NCBI RefSeq assembly: GCF_000186865.1
Contig: NW_008705595.1
Span: 71,882-131,149 of the forward strand
DNA: 59,268 bases
From: Aureococcus anophagefferens
Taxonomy: Eukaryota > Sar > Pelagophyceae > Pelagomonadales > Pelagomonadaceae
Direction: 5' to 3'
Both the position numbers and the translations under genes were made by a program. The notes beneath the pieces were generated by a model. The model was not told where the DNA came from, made no database searches, and saw nothing but the letters and a program-made list of their open reading frames with translations. Below, in pieces: positions 46,901 through 57,716 of this stretch; position 1 is the first letter of the stretch; each line of letters starts with the position of its first letter.

Positions 46901-49900
46901 CTTGGCATCTGTCAATTACGCTTTCAACCCATGCTTTGTCATGGATCTTGGCTTTGACGACAATTGCGCACGGCTCGTCATTCCTATCCAAGTCCAGGTC
47001 GCCATTGCCTAGCCAAAACCCGTAAAATAAAAAGAATGCCTCTATTTGCAGAGGTTCGCGGAGCTCAAGCCTGGAGAGTTGCTCAGAGATGGCCCGTGTC
47101 AAGGTGGACTCGAGCGGAACCTCACGGCCAGCTTCTGCGTTCGATTTGAAGTTTAGGAGGTCTGCGTGCACGCAGTCGCTGGCCTTCACCTTGCGGAAGC
47201 CATCGTCATGGAAGTATTGATCATCAACCCTGCCATTGAATTCCTCGCAGTCCCCTTCGATGCTGCCCAGTTGGGCGTACATGTCATGGTTCCCAGTCGC
47301 AAGGATAGAAAACATCCCCGTTCCAAACGCAGATACGTGCTCGGCCACGTCGGCAGCACTATCCTGCTTAAGTTCTGGCGGCGAGTGGGAGCAAGTTTCT
47401 TGTTTACTGGCATGTTTGCTGACATGACTAAAACCGCTCAAGTCTGACGCGGCAGCCCATCGGTGGACGTCGGCCGAAGCAGTAAACTCAACCAATTCTT
47501 GCTCGCACGGTGGGTTGATGACGATCTTCACAGGAGATTCGTAGACGATTTGATCGCTCACCGAATTATAGGAAGCAAAAAGAAGCTCACCATCGTCATC
47601 TCTCCAATCAACGACGTCCGCGAGTGACTTGAACCCATGATTTGTCAGCAGCTCGTGATCAGGCGGGAAGCTACGTGAGGTGAAAGGTTGCTACTGTGAG
47701 TCTCTCAGGAGCGCGCGAGCGCGTGCACGCGGCAGTGATGGGGGCGGGGGGTTGGCGACGCACCAACAATTAATGAGAGATGGGAAGAGCCTAAGACGGT
47801 CCCTGAAGGCATCTCCGATGGGAGAGAAGGCGAGAATTATATGCAACCGCTGGCGGACTCTGGAAACAAAGTATGAATAGAGCTGCAGCGGCGTCATGCG
47901 ACCGGCCTCCTTGTTCCCGAATACTTCTTTGGCAAACGTTCGAACTTTTTCGCAGATTGCGACCTTCTCATCGTTTGCAAATAGGTTCGGTACCTCACCA
48001 GAATTAAGGATATTATTGATATCCTCGACGAAAGCTTCTAACTTGATCTGCGTGTCACTGAACAGGAACACGACGGGCTTCTCGCCAGTCCCCGCGTCTC
48101 TCAGGAGCGCTTTCATATCTTCACGCCAATCGACCATGCTATAGTTCTTAGAAATTTCTATCCGATTCAGCTTGTAGCCTGCGACCTCCGTAGCTAGAAT
48201 AGAGACCGACTGGCGTCCAGAGCCCCCAACTCCGACTAGAAGTGCGTTGCCTCCCGGCATCTTCAGAACCCTCGAAATTCGAGACACATGCTCGATTGCG
48301 AACATGAACATCACAAGGTCCATGGGCTTCCTGGATACCGCATTGAAATCGACTAAATATTGCTCGATCGTGAATTGCAACGCCGGGATGTCCCGAACTT
48401 CCGCATATGGCCGGAATTCTTCATCCGGATGAGCCATGTAATTTCCGAAGAAAAGTCGTCTCAGCTCGCCGTATCCGACCGCGGAATTATGGCAGGCCTC
48501 GGCACGAAGATGTCCGAATTCATCCTCGAAGTCTAGCTCAAATACCTCATTGACCATGCGCCTGGCGTGCGCAACAAACCAATTGCGATCTGCTTCGTCT
48601 GTCAAGCGGTCGGCGAATACTCGCAGGGCCTCGTGGGTCCATAGCCTCGCGAGGGTAGATCGGTCCACTACATCTTTCGGTTCGCAGAGAAGGACACCGC
48701 TTATAACTCTCGAAAAATCCCGCAAATTGAACGTGTAGTGCGACTTAGATGGCGTTGGCAATAGATTTAACATGGCTTCGCGGTAAGTTTTGAGCGTGGC
48801 CTCAACTACACAGTTCCGGGCATTCCTCACATCCCCAGGGAATTGATCATCAATTGTATGGTCCACGATAGTCCGGAAAATCAGCGTCAGCGTGTCATCG
48901 TCAAATTCATTGAAGGACAAGCAGCCAAAGTGCCCCAAGAATCGCGGTGTCGTGGGATTGCGCCCGCCGCCAGGTGGGCCCATGGCACACATCATTACGG
49001 TGTCAACAACTTTGACCCATGACTTTTCTTTAAGGTCGTAATAGCCACCAGAGTCCACTAATTGCCTTAGCAGCTCGATCGGCGGTTGCGCTCCGTATGT
49101 CTCGACCTCTGGCATGTTGAGATCATCAATCATGATGATTGCTTGCTTGCCAATGGGCGGACCAAACACGCCCTTCCTTCGCTTGGACAGCTGGCCATCA
49201 ATGATCTCCTGCGTCATGTTAGCAGAAGTTTTGGCACTGAACCCCAGGCTGAGGGGCTTGAACTTGTCCGGGCTTAACTCCTTTGCAAGGCACTTCGCCG
49301 CGCACACGGACTTGCCTGTCCCCGTTGGCCCAACAATGAGAGGTCGGTATCCTCGGGGCAGCATGGTAGGCAGTAAGAAGGAGATCTGTGCAGTACACAC
49401 GGTTGGAACTAAAATCTCGGAGAATGGTGTCTTCGGGGCTATTGTGAAATCCCCATCTAGTGTTTCCAGCCAGCTCAACCAGCGCCCATTATCCTGTGGC
49501 CTGAAACAATAATCATAGATCTCACCCTCTTCGGGAATATTCAGCTCAAAACGCAACCCCATTTTCGGTGGTGGCGTCCATTTGCGCATTGCCAGAAGTG
49601 TTTGCACCCCACCATAAGGAGCTTGCTCGAGACAGGCGACATCCTTAATCAGCGCACGCAAAAATTCAGAGAAGCGCGCCCGGCCTCCTCCTCCAACAGT
49701 CACACCCACGCTCCAGGTTAGCGCAAAGAGAAAACCGCATTCGATCAATTTCATTCGAGGTGCTTCTAAATCAGCCTTAGAATTTGGAATCGAATCTCTG
49801 AGAAAACAAGTTAACAAGTTCAGAAGGCTCTTGAGCAGCCCACTGTCCACCGTCGGCGAGACCTCCTTCAGGGATCGCCGTACAAGGCACATGCAAGGTT

Positions 49901-52900
49901 CGACAAGCCAGTGGAAGAGAACGCGAAGCCTTTCCACCTCTTCGTCGCTCAAAGCAAAGTCGTCTGTGTGGCACTCTTCTCCGCGTGCTGGTTCCTCCAA
50001 AGTTGCAGTTGCCTCGCTACCACTTCCCTGTCCAGCTTCTCCCCCCTCAGTAGGTTTAGACGGGACCTTGACAGCTTTCCACATCTTCAGCCATGAATCC
50101 AAAATTGGCTGCCATCCGAGTTGCTCAGGCTCCATATAGACCATGCCGCAGCGAGATACCGTCGCTGGACTTGCAACTAAGAGATCCATAGGTTCAAAAA
50201 TCATGGACATAACATCTGACATCGCAATGATCTCGCCAGACATCAGACAGAGCTTCTTATTATCATCAAGTACGGTGTTCATGTTTTCAATCCAGATTGC
50301 ATCCACCGGGCCATCTAGTAAAACCCACTTCCGGTCATCAACGCCCCCAACCTTTGACGTTGCTGCGTTCCTGTAGTTGATTGCGAGGACGCCATCCGTC
50401 CATTCGGTCGAAACGGGATCGAATTGCCCGTAGAGTTGTCCCATGGTCACAGATTTGGGATTCATGATGAATGGTACCACGTTCGTCCAGCGGGAATCGT
50501 CGGGGTACTTGGAATGTAGCTCCCCGAGCGAATCTGCTAGGACCTTCCAGGCACTGGTCTTCCCCGAGAATGGCATACCAACAATCATAAACCCGTGTCG
50601 TACCACCATCATATCGTAAATTTGGACAACCTTGTCCCAGAAATAAGGCGTTGGCTGCAGATTACGATCCTTGCAGCTGCTTTCGAATGCCCCGCGCATC
50701 GCCTCGCGATCTGGGACCGGCATTTTGACCCCAGGATAGAGATCTGAGGTGATGCCTTCGAACAGTGGTACGTCTGGAGACAGAAACTTTGGGAGATTCA
50801 CATCGATGATAGATCGCAAAACGAGCACATCCTCGGGGAGATCGCCTTCGGCGCGCTTCAGATTCCCCGCGGCGCGGAGCACGGCCATGACCGCGCGCAT
50901 GCCGTAGTCGTAGTGAGACTGTGACGAGAGCTGCTCGGAGCAAAGCTTGTAGGTCGTGACGATCTTGACAGCCATCGCCTTGGCATCAGTATACCCCATT
51001 GAGTAGAGCAAGATTTCACCGATCATCGCGTAGTCTGGTACCATCATCGCAACGGTTCTAAAAAGAACTTTGAGATTGTCAGGGAGCTCCGCACGACCTG
51101 CATACCCTGGATTCATGGTGATGAAGGGACAGCAAGTCATCTTCAGAGGTAAGTCTGTTCCCTCAAACAAGAACCTTTCAGCCCTACGCGCCTTGGCTTG
51201 CTGGATCGTGAGCACCTGCTGCGCAATCACCGAGAGCACCTCGAGCTGGATCCGATTAAACCTAAGCACGGATGGACATATCATTCTAGCTGCTTTGCTA
51301 GTCGAGGCACGGAGCTCGACTCGTCGAAGCATGCCCAAGCGCCCGACGCAGCTAGCCCTTTGAAGAATTTTCCCATGGCTTTATAATCCAAGCCATCCTG
51401 AGAAAGTTCTGTAATGCACGCACGCACAAGCGCGATACGGGAGCGAGGGATGGGGGGTGACCTACCGAGCAGTTCGTGACGACGCACTGAATGGCAATAG
51501 CCTTGCCCAAGTCCTTCGTTGTCTCCGTCTTACCCGTCCCTGCGGGCCCCTCTGGCGCACCCCCTAGGTTGAGGTGGATGGCACCCATGAGAGTACGGTA
51601 GCATCGATCTGTCAAAGGTGTAATCACAAGGCGGCCACAATTGCCAATGTACTCGTACGCATAAAGAATCATGGCATTGATCATCCTACAGGCGATAGAA
51701 CCGGGCTCACCGCACTGTGCTGAGGCCCCACCGGCCTCGTGATAGTATCGGAGATGAGCCTGCCAGTCGAAATCCGTGACTGCGGTGATATCAGCGCCAG
51801 CGAGCTCTGCGGTGATATCACGATTGTGGACATCCATGACGACCAATGATCCTAGTGTTTTGCGGAGCATCTTTGGAATATCTCCTCGCACTGATTTGAC
51901 AACGTCGAGGAGCTCATCTCTTCGCTGATCAAAGAGAGCTTCCATCGCACCACCGCCAGTGTTTATTGCATCCTCCACAGACGTGACCCACATTATTTGG
52001 TTTACTGTAAGTACTGTCTGCCCCTGCCAATTTTTTAGCCATTGGGGCCGCTGCGTCTGTGCAAAATCTACCACGGCCTCGTCAATGTGGAACGCCAACG
52101 ACTTCTTCATGATTGATTCGACCTCGACGAGCCACTTCTCTACATTTCCACCGCTGTCTCGGGGGTTGATAGGGCGGTGATGGCAGGGTCCATAAGCAAA
52201 TTCCAGGCGCTCCCCCTTACCAGCAGGTCCATCAAAACAAGATAGAATGTCTAGCTTGTCCGTGAACTCAAGATTCACAATACCTGCCCGGGGGCGGAGC
52301 GGGGGTGGGTCGCGGAATGTCGATCAAGGAGACTCTGGATATGGACCGTCGAAGCACTTCTTCAGGTGCGGTTGGACCCGCGTGGGGTCCTTGGTCTCCG
52401 CGAGTATTTCCAGCAGCTCATCATTACTCAGGAAGAAAAATCGTGGAAACGCCAGTCGCTTGGTTTCTAGGTAATCGTTTAGACCCTTTTGAATTCTGTC
52501 CAAGCGAGCGTTCGCGTCAACGAGTGACTCTCGGAGGCCAGAACGCCTCGCAACTTGCAAAACACCCGGCTCTGCAACAGTGGTCGCCATGGAATCCATC
52601 CAAACTTGATTCACATTCTTAAAGAGGCGCCCCTCAGTGGGAATTTGCTTCATAATGTCGTCAGAAGAAAAAATTGGCTCAAGATAGAGCCATGCAGCCT
52701 GGACCTTGAGCCAATTGTCAATGATGTCCTGAAGTTCTATAAGCATGGATTCCCAGGCGGTGGTTCGCTTGAGAAAGGGCTTCACAAATCTGCTACCGCG
52801 CATCGCCTGGGTCCTCACGATTTGGTCGTCCAGTTCCTGTTGAATCTCATCAATACCAACCAGTATATATGATGTGCGCCATTCCTTCGTGTTGAAGGCC

Positions 52901-55803
52901 AGAGTCTCCCACGCGACCTCCATTTTGACCAGGGCCTTTTCGAGCTGAGATTCCCCCGATGCAGTGCCGCCGATCTCTGAGACGAGCTCCGCATGATCGG
53001 CAATACCCCATTTGATGAAGTCATCCAAGTTGAAAGACTTCGACGGGTCGTAGCTCTTACCCATTGCCTTGAAAAGGCGTTCCCAATGCCTGGGAAGCAT
53101 TGCTGGATTGCCCAGGTCCATCACGAGAGGCATTGTTGGCTTGAAAACTTCGACGACTTCCATTAGCTTCTCCGTGACGGGCGAGTTAATCTTCCGGTTA
53201 AGGGAAAATATGTCCGCCGCAAAGAGCTGCATCTTTTGGTCCACTTCTTCAGCGTTAAGCTTCGTGAGGTCGCCCAAAATCCAACTATCATGCTGTGCAT
53301 GCCAGTCAGCGACAGATGCCCATAGCTTGTCAACCAATTTTAGTTGGTCAGTTGCCTTCTTGAGTTGAGGGAATTCGTCCGCATGATATCCAAACAACTC
53401 CTTATAGCCGGCATAAGTGCGCGCCAGAGAGGTCAGTTGCTCGAGGCGATGGTGCATCATAGCTAGATCTTTCCTCACAACAGGTATTTCTGGATCTTCG
53501 AAGTGTGCAACATCGATAAAATTTCCCGCCATGATAGCCGAAGTAAATTCAGAGAGATTGGAATTCAACGTTACAATATCTTTATCAAGTTGCTCAGACT
53601 GGGCCGTGAGCTCGCCTTCCTTGAGAGTCTTGGCGGCCATCAGCTGCTCGCTGTATTGGGTGGCGTAGGAGTGCATCTCATCCAACGCTACCAAGTCATC
53701 TGGTGGTATCTTCACATCATTCATTTGAAGCAGAGCATACATTTGATCGACGGGACCTTTAATACGACGCATCTCCCTCTCGTCGTACTCGGCTGTCTGC
53801 TCCACGTAAGTTGCATATTCCTTCAAGTTCTGTGGAGTTGCTTCCAAGATCTTAACTCGTCGAGTGAGAGTTTTCAGCACTTCTGCACACTGAACACGGG
53901 CCTCATCTCGGATGATACCTTTGAGAAGGTCTTGCTTGGCTTCAATGAAGGGTGACAAAGTCTGTTTGAGCTGCCGTGATGTGACTTCAATAGTCCCAAT
54001 GCTTTCCCGTGTTCGCATCTTGTCGAGCTCCTTTTGCCAGACGCAAACCTGCTCGAATTCCTTACGAGATTCAGTGAATGATCGCGTCACTGCGCGGTAC
54101 TCATCTGGGTCAAACGCCTTAGACTCTTCATAGACGGGCCTGATGGGATCAAAGGCGGTACTATTGTGCATCGCTTGTCCAAAGTCATCGCGAAACTTGT
54201 CGTGCAATGAATCCATGAACCTGTCAAAGAGCGGCAAACTGCGAATGACTTCGTCAAACTTGGAAGCAAAAGCCGCAGATGTGCAGTGCTCTGCACAGCC
54301 ACGCGCATCCAAGACCCTTGGAATACGAGACACCAAGGCGATGATTTCGTCCGCAATCCGATGTGACATTCCAAAGAAGTCATCCAAAGTGGGCGTGAAG
54401 ATTGTACCAGTCTCGTCAAAGCCAACCATGACTTCGAAGAGTCCCACCTTGTGTTGCGTGTCCATGAAGTCCGCAAGAAGTTCGCCATTGAACGATTGTA
54501 AGACATGCGCGACGACGGTTTCAACCATCATGCAATCTGCAAGCCTCACGAAATCGCTCAAAAGACCCCGATCCTCAGCAGCGCGTGCCGCTAGGCGCTT
54601 TCTGGCCCGCCTCTCCTCTACAGCCGCATTCATGCTCCTAGCCTTGACGTTTTTCCCCTCTAGCTTGGCGGCCATCAGGGCATCGAGCCGCTTCCGAGGG
54701 TCCTCACTTTCGGCCTTGTTCTTGTCCAGGGTCTGCACGGTTTCACAAGCCTTACTTGCGATTTCAACGACTCGTTTCATCGCGGCCTCACACATCGCCA
54801 TGGCTTCTTTCCTAGTGACAATTTGCTGTTCCATGAAGACCTCCAGGGGGTCTGACTGAACTCTAGGTCTAGGCGTCATGATGAAGCTCGCTTTCTTCAG
54901 CTCAAAGATCTCTCGTTTCAGCTCAATCATGGGCTGACAAAATGACGCGCGTGCCAAGAAGAGACGAGCTGTGAGTCTCTGCCGTTGCTGCGCAAAAAGG
55001 TGCTGACGCACGTTAGATCGCCACTGCCGAAACATCTTGAAAGGAATGAAATACTTGAAGTAAGAAATGCTTCTGAGCAGATTAAAAAACGTGCTATGTC
55101 GCACCCATTCATTCATCGAGATACACTCTGTCGCATTGGTCCCCTTGCGCAGAACGCAATGCACAAGCCCCGATCGAGACATGGTAAAATACTCGCCCCG
55201 GGCAACCGCAATACCGGATGGAACCACATCCAATGTATAAGGTTTGAACTCCATGCCCGTATCTGCAGGCACCAGATGCACAAACTTGACGCGAGAGTCT
55301 TTCGTGGCAGCTGTGAAGTAGTTCACTGCATCTTCACCAGTCTCAAGACCTAATTGTGCAATCTTCAAGTCCTCTTCATCCAAGGCTGCAGATGGCTGAA
55401 CTGGTGCGTTTGCCAACCTGATTGCCGCATAATTAGGATTTTCACCCGTCTCGTTGGCTGCTGCCACATCCAACAATGCTTGGACAGTGCTTGAGCGGCG
55501 CCGCATCATCTGAGGCTCACTTGGCGTTAGGTTTGGCAGCGACTGTGCTAACAAGGGCCTTAGGCGTGCCCGCAAGGTGAGCGGTTCCGAGCCATCAGCC
55601 GGTAGCGCCCGTGCTGCCTGGCTTGGAGTATTCAAACCCCCATCCACGATGCCCGGACTAGATCTCGTCCGGTCCAGCGGCGAGATGCGCCGCGGTTTAC
55701 TACGCCGCGTGCTCGTCACCGTGCGCAGGTCATATTGGTAAACAGTTCTCGGGTCCAGAGAGAATACCAGCCGGTCATCCAAAACGAAGTCGTGAGAAGT
55801 CAT
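40931..55803 (-). CDS. Axonemal dynein heavy chain (single-headed inner-arm type, DNAH3/7/12-like) carrying an intein
   Basis: The motor subunit that slides axonemal microtubules. Seven exons from ATG 55803: 52347-55803, 51466-52283, 51321-51397, 47764-51261, 45590-47670, 42565-45540 and 40931-42468. Introns are 63, 68, 59, 93, 49 and 96 nt and every phase closes, giving 4,814 residues; without the 694-residue intein it is 4,120, close to DNAH7. Residues 1 to about 1350 are tail and linker. P-loops: AAA1 GPAGTGKTET (about 1400), with ACFDEFNRIQLEVLS; AAA2 GMPFSGKTSAW (about 1675); AAA3 GPTGTGKSVC (about 2095); AAA4 GVGGSGRQS (about 2460). The stalk coiled coils and the microtubule-binding region follow (KKEKDRYQNGLEQL to AQSKRKKEEL), then AAA5 (NSRRWPLMIDPQGQANKW), AAA6 and the C-terminal domain (GVYCYGLFFEGARW, CPVYKTADRRGILATTG). 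The final residues differ from the usual TTGHSTNFV ending. DNAH3/7/12 likeness rests on wording such as EGNILEDEKAI. Confidence 0.96.
45541..45589 (-). other. Spliceosomal intron in the Cys+1 codon after the intein
   Basis: 49 nt, donor GTCGGG, acceptor TTCTTCTTTTAG. It splits the C-extein Cys+1 codon as T|GT (phase 1), one base after the intein's terminal Asn codon. If retained, the frame stops six codons later. Confidence 0.85.
45591..47765 (-). mobile_element. Intein with LAGLIDADG-type homing-endonuclease region, inside the dynein heavy chain
   Basis: A 694-residue protein-splicing element (precursor residues about 2617-3310) in frame between LINC and CAIDWFTAWP of dynein. Splicing blocks: A, Cys1 in CFPPDHELLTNHGFKSLADV; B, ATGNHDMYAQ with its conserved His (about 128); F, TWCAQMPSGFVIVRR (about 660-674); G, SIQGN ending in Asn694, followed by Cys+1 of the C-extein. 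The residue before Asn is Gly, not the common His. Between B and F lies an endonuclease region: FFLFYGFWLGNGDLDLDRN (about 213-231, a LAGLIDADG helix), then FWWALHLNKKCARSIILGRQ (about 545) and SSIRLRDQLMHLMFHAGYSA (about 580-600). About 200 residues in the middle (330-540) are Ser/Pro-rich and look disordered. The remaining dynein reads LINCCAIDWF, matching the family's uninterrupted form. The second LAGLIDADG helix is not obvious, so nuclease activity is uncertain; splicing residues are intact except for the Gly. Confidence 0.92.
47671..47763 (-). other. Spliceosomal intron in the intein's Cys1 codon
   Basis: 93 nt, donor GTGCGT, acceptor CACCTCACGTAG. It splits the codon of intein Cys1 as TG|C (phase 2). 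Without removal the dynein frame stops soon after LINCW, so splicing is required for the motor C-terminal half. Confidence 0.85.
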
Positions 55804-57716
55804 GTCTTGAGCGCATTACAATATAATAGCGCCAATAAACCCTCCTGAATTGTAGAGGATTTCGAATGAATTGACCATGTGTCGTATCTAGCCCCTCTTA
55901 TCACAAGTCCATCATTCTCTGACAGCTAATAGACGTCATTAGGCTTGTAACGCAAACCTACACCTTCTGACACCTAAGCGAGGAGTTGCGTTTGCTGAAC
56001 TACGGCAGACGCGACGATGCACATCCCCAGCAGATTTCCTACCGGTGGCCGGTGGTCACGATTTCGGGCAGTGTGGGCCCCCGGGAAACGAATAATATTA
56101 ACGAATTGTCCCACGTCCGTTGGGGGATGGAGCTTGCTCCATCAAGTGCAGGGCACTGTGACAGTGTGACTCAGACCCATTCTGGCCGGGGCGATTTAGC
56201 GGGGAGCCATAAACCGGCGCATTCGCCATAAGGCGCCGCAGGACGCAGCTCCCGGGGTTGGTAGCAAAGCTGTAACTAAGTGTTACAAACACTAACTAGA
56301 GCTCACGAAACACTCGTAGACAGTTGCAGTGAGCGTATCGAACAGTATCGGCCGCGGGCCAAACACTTGCGTTGCGTGCGTCGAAACACTTGTAGGGTGG
56401 GCGACAGCTGTGTGTCGCTCGGGCCGTCGCTCGTCGTCATGGTCAACCCGGGTACCCCGGAGATTTCGGCGGATCTCGTTCGCACCCTTCTGCGGTCGCG
56501 CGGGAAAATAAGCGGCGCGACGCTGACATGCGCCGCCGCCGCGCTCCTCGGCTGCCCCGAGGCGACGGACGACGAGAAGGTCCGCTTCTAAATGTTCCTG
56601 ATCAAGCGCCTAGACCACATCGCGCAGGACGGCGAGTGCCGCGCTAACGTGCAGAAGCTCATGCGCTACCCCGACGAGCTCAAGGTCGAGGACGCCGCGG
56701 CGCGCGCGCTAAGTATGGGGGCTTTGTGGCGGGAGACTAGACTGAGGTATCTTATCTGACTTAGCTTGAGGTTGGCAGTGCAGTGTGCTTGTATCTAGAG
56801 TCTGATTTTAGGATGGATATAGCGAGCGACGGAGGATACATATCTAGATTTCCATGACGTTGCCCCTTTTTCTTTCCTACTCACTCAACTCCAGCGATTG
56901 AGGACCGAGAGCCCGATCGCAGATTAGGCTGCCTACTTGAGTAGGGAGTCTACTAAGTAATTATTACCATACCCTAGTCAAGAGTCAGGCTGAGGGTAAA
57001 TTACCACCATAGCCGGAGTTCAATGACCCATAAGCAAAACTAACCCTTGGCGGAATAAACTTCACTGGGCTCGATGAACTTTGGGATATGAATGGCTGTG
57101 AGTGCACAGCCAATATTGAAGAAGATGCAAACTTTAAAACGAATTGCCCGCATCGTTTATGATATATACGTTGGGCAATTATAATCACTACGGCTCATTT
57201 CCTATATGCCCCCCCTACCTGAGAAGGCGCCACAACCAAAGAACATACCACTAGGGCGGGCATATGGGCTATTCGCGCACCCCCACCCTTCATTAGGCGC
57301 AACGGTGGGGGCCCACCTGGGCGTGTGGCTCGTCCCCCGGGGTGGCCGCTAGAAATCCGGCTACCGTGCCAACACGGGGCACTTGCAAAAGGAAGACGCG
57401 GCTTTCAAATTTGCCGGTATGGCGCTGTTAGTGCGATACTGATATCAGCCAATGAGTGGCAGGGTAGGGCCATTATAGGATAGAGCCATTAATTAGATAC
57501 TCACCCTCACGTATGCAACTTGATTCCTGGCATGAGGATAATTATTCAGTCATTCGTACCTCAGAATTGAACCACAGGCGGTTCTGATGACACTCATAAT
57601 TGCGCGGCGGCTCAACATTGAAGTAAAGGATTTATCAAGATGTAATGATTTATGATAACTTGGAGTTATGTGCGTCTGGGGATGAGAGAAAAGATGGCGA
57701 CATGCGCATGTGGTGA
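55804..57716. other. Intergenic with a GC-rich broken coding-like fragment
   Basis: 56430-56715 is a GC-rich pseudogene-like block (separate entry). 56720-57716 and 55804-56280 show nothing I recognise. Confidence 0.5.
56438..56710 (+). pseudogene. GC-rich coding-like fragment with an in-frame stop
   Basis: From ATG 56438 one frame reads MVNPGTPEISADLVRTLLRS ... GCPEATDDEKVRF, meets TAA at 56589, and continues in the same frame as MFLIKRLDHIAQDGECRANV ... MRYPDELKVEDAAARAL before losing coding character. The base composition (mostly G/C at third positions) differs from the genes around it. No family recognised. The simplest reading is a decayed fragment of a foreign or transposed gene. Confidence 0.4.

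Noticed and set aside
45567..47561. Separate intronless gene inside the dynein locus
   Set aside because: Its frame opens upstream to a splice acceptor, joins the dynein in phase on both sides and has intein end blocks; it is part of the same coding sequence.
41610..54859. Plus-strand ORFs of 60-240 codons across the dynein gene
   Set aside because: They are antisense shadows of the dynein exons without motifs or plausible starts.
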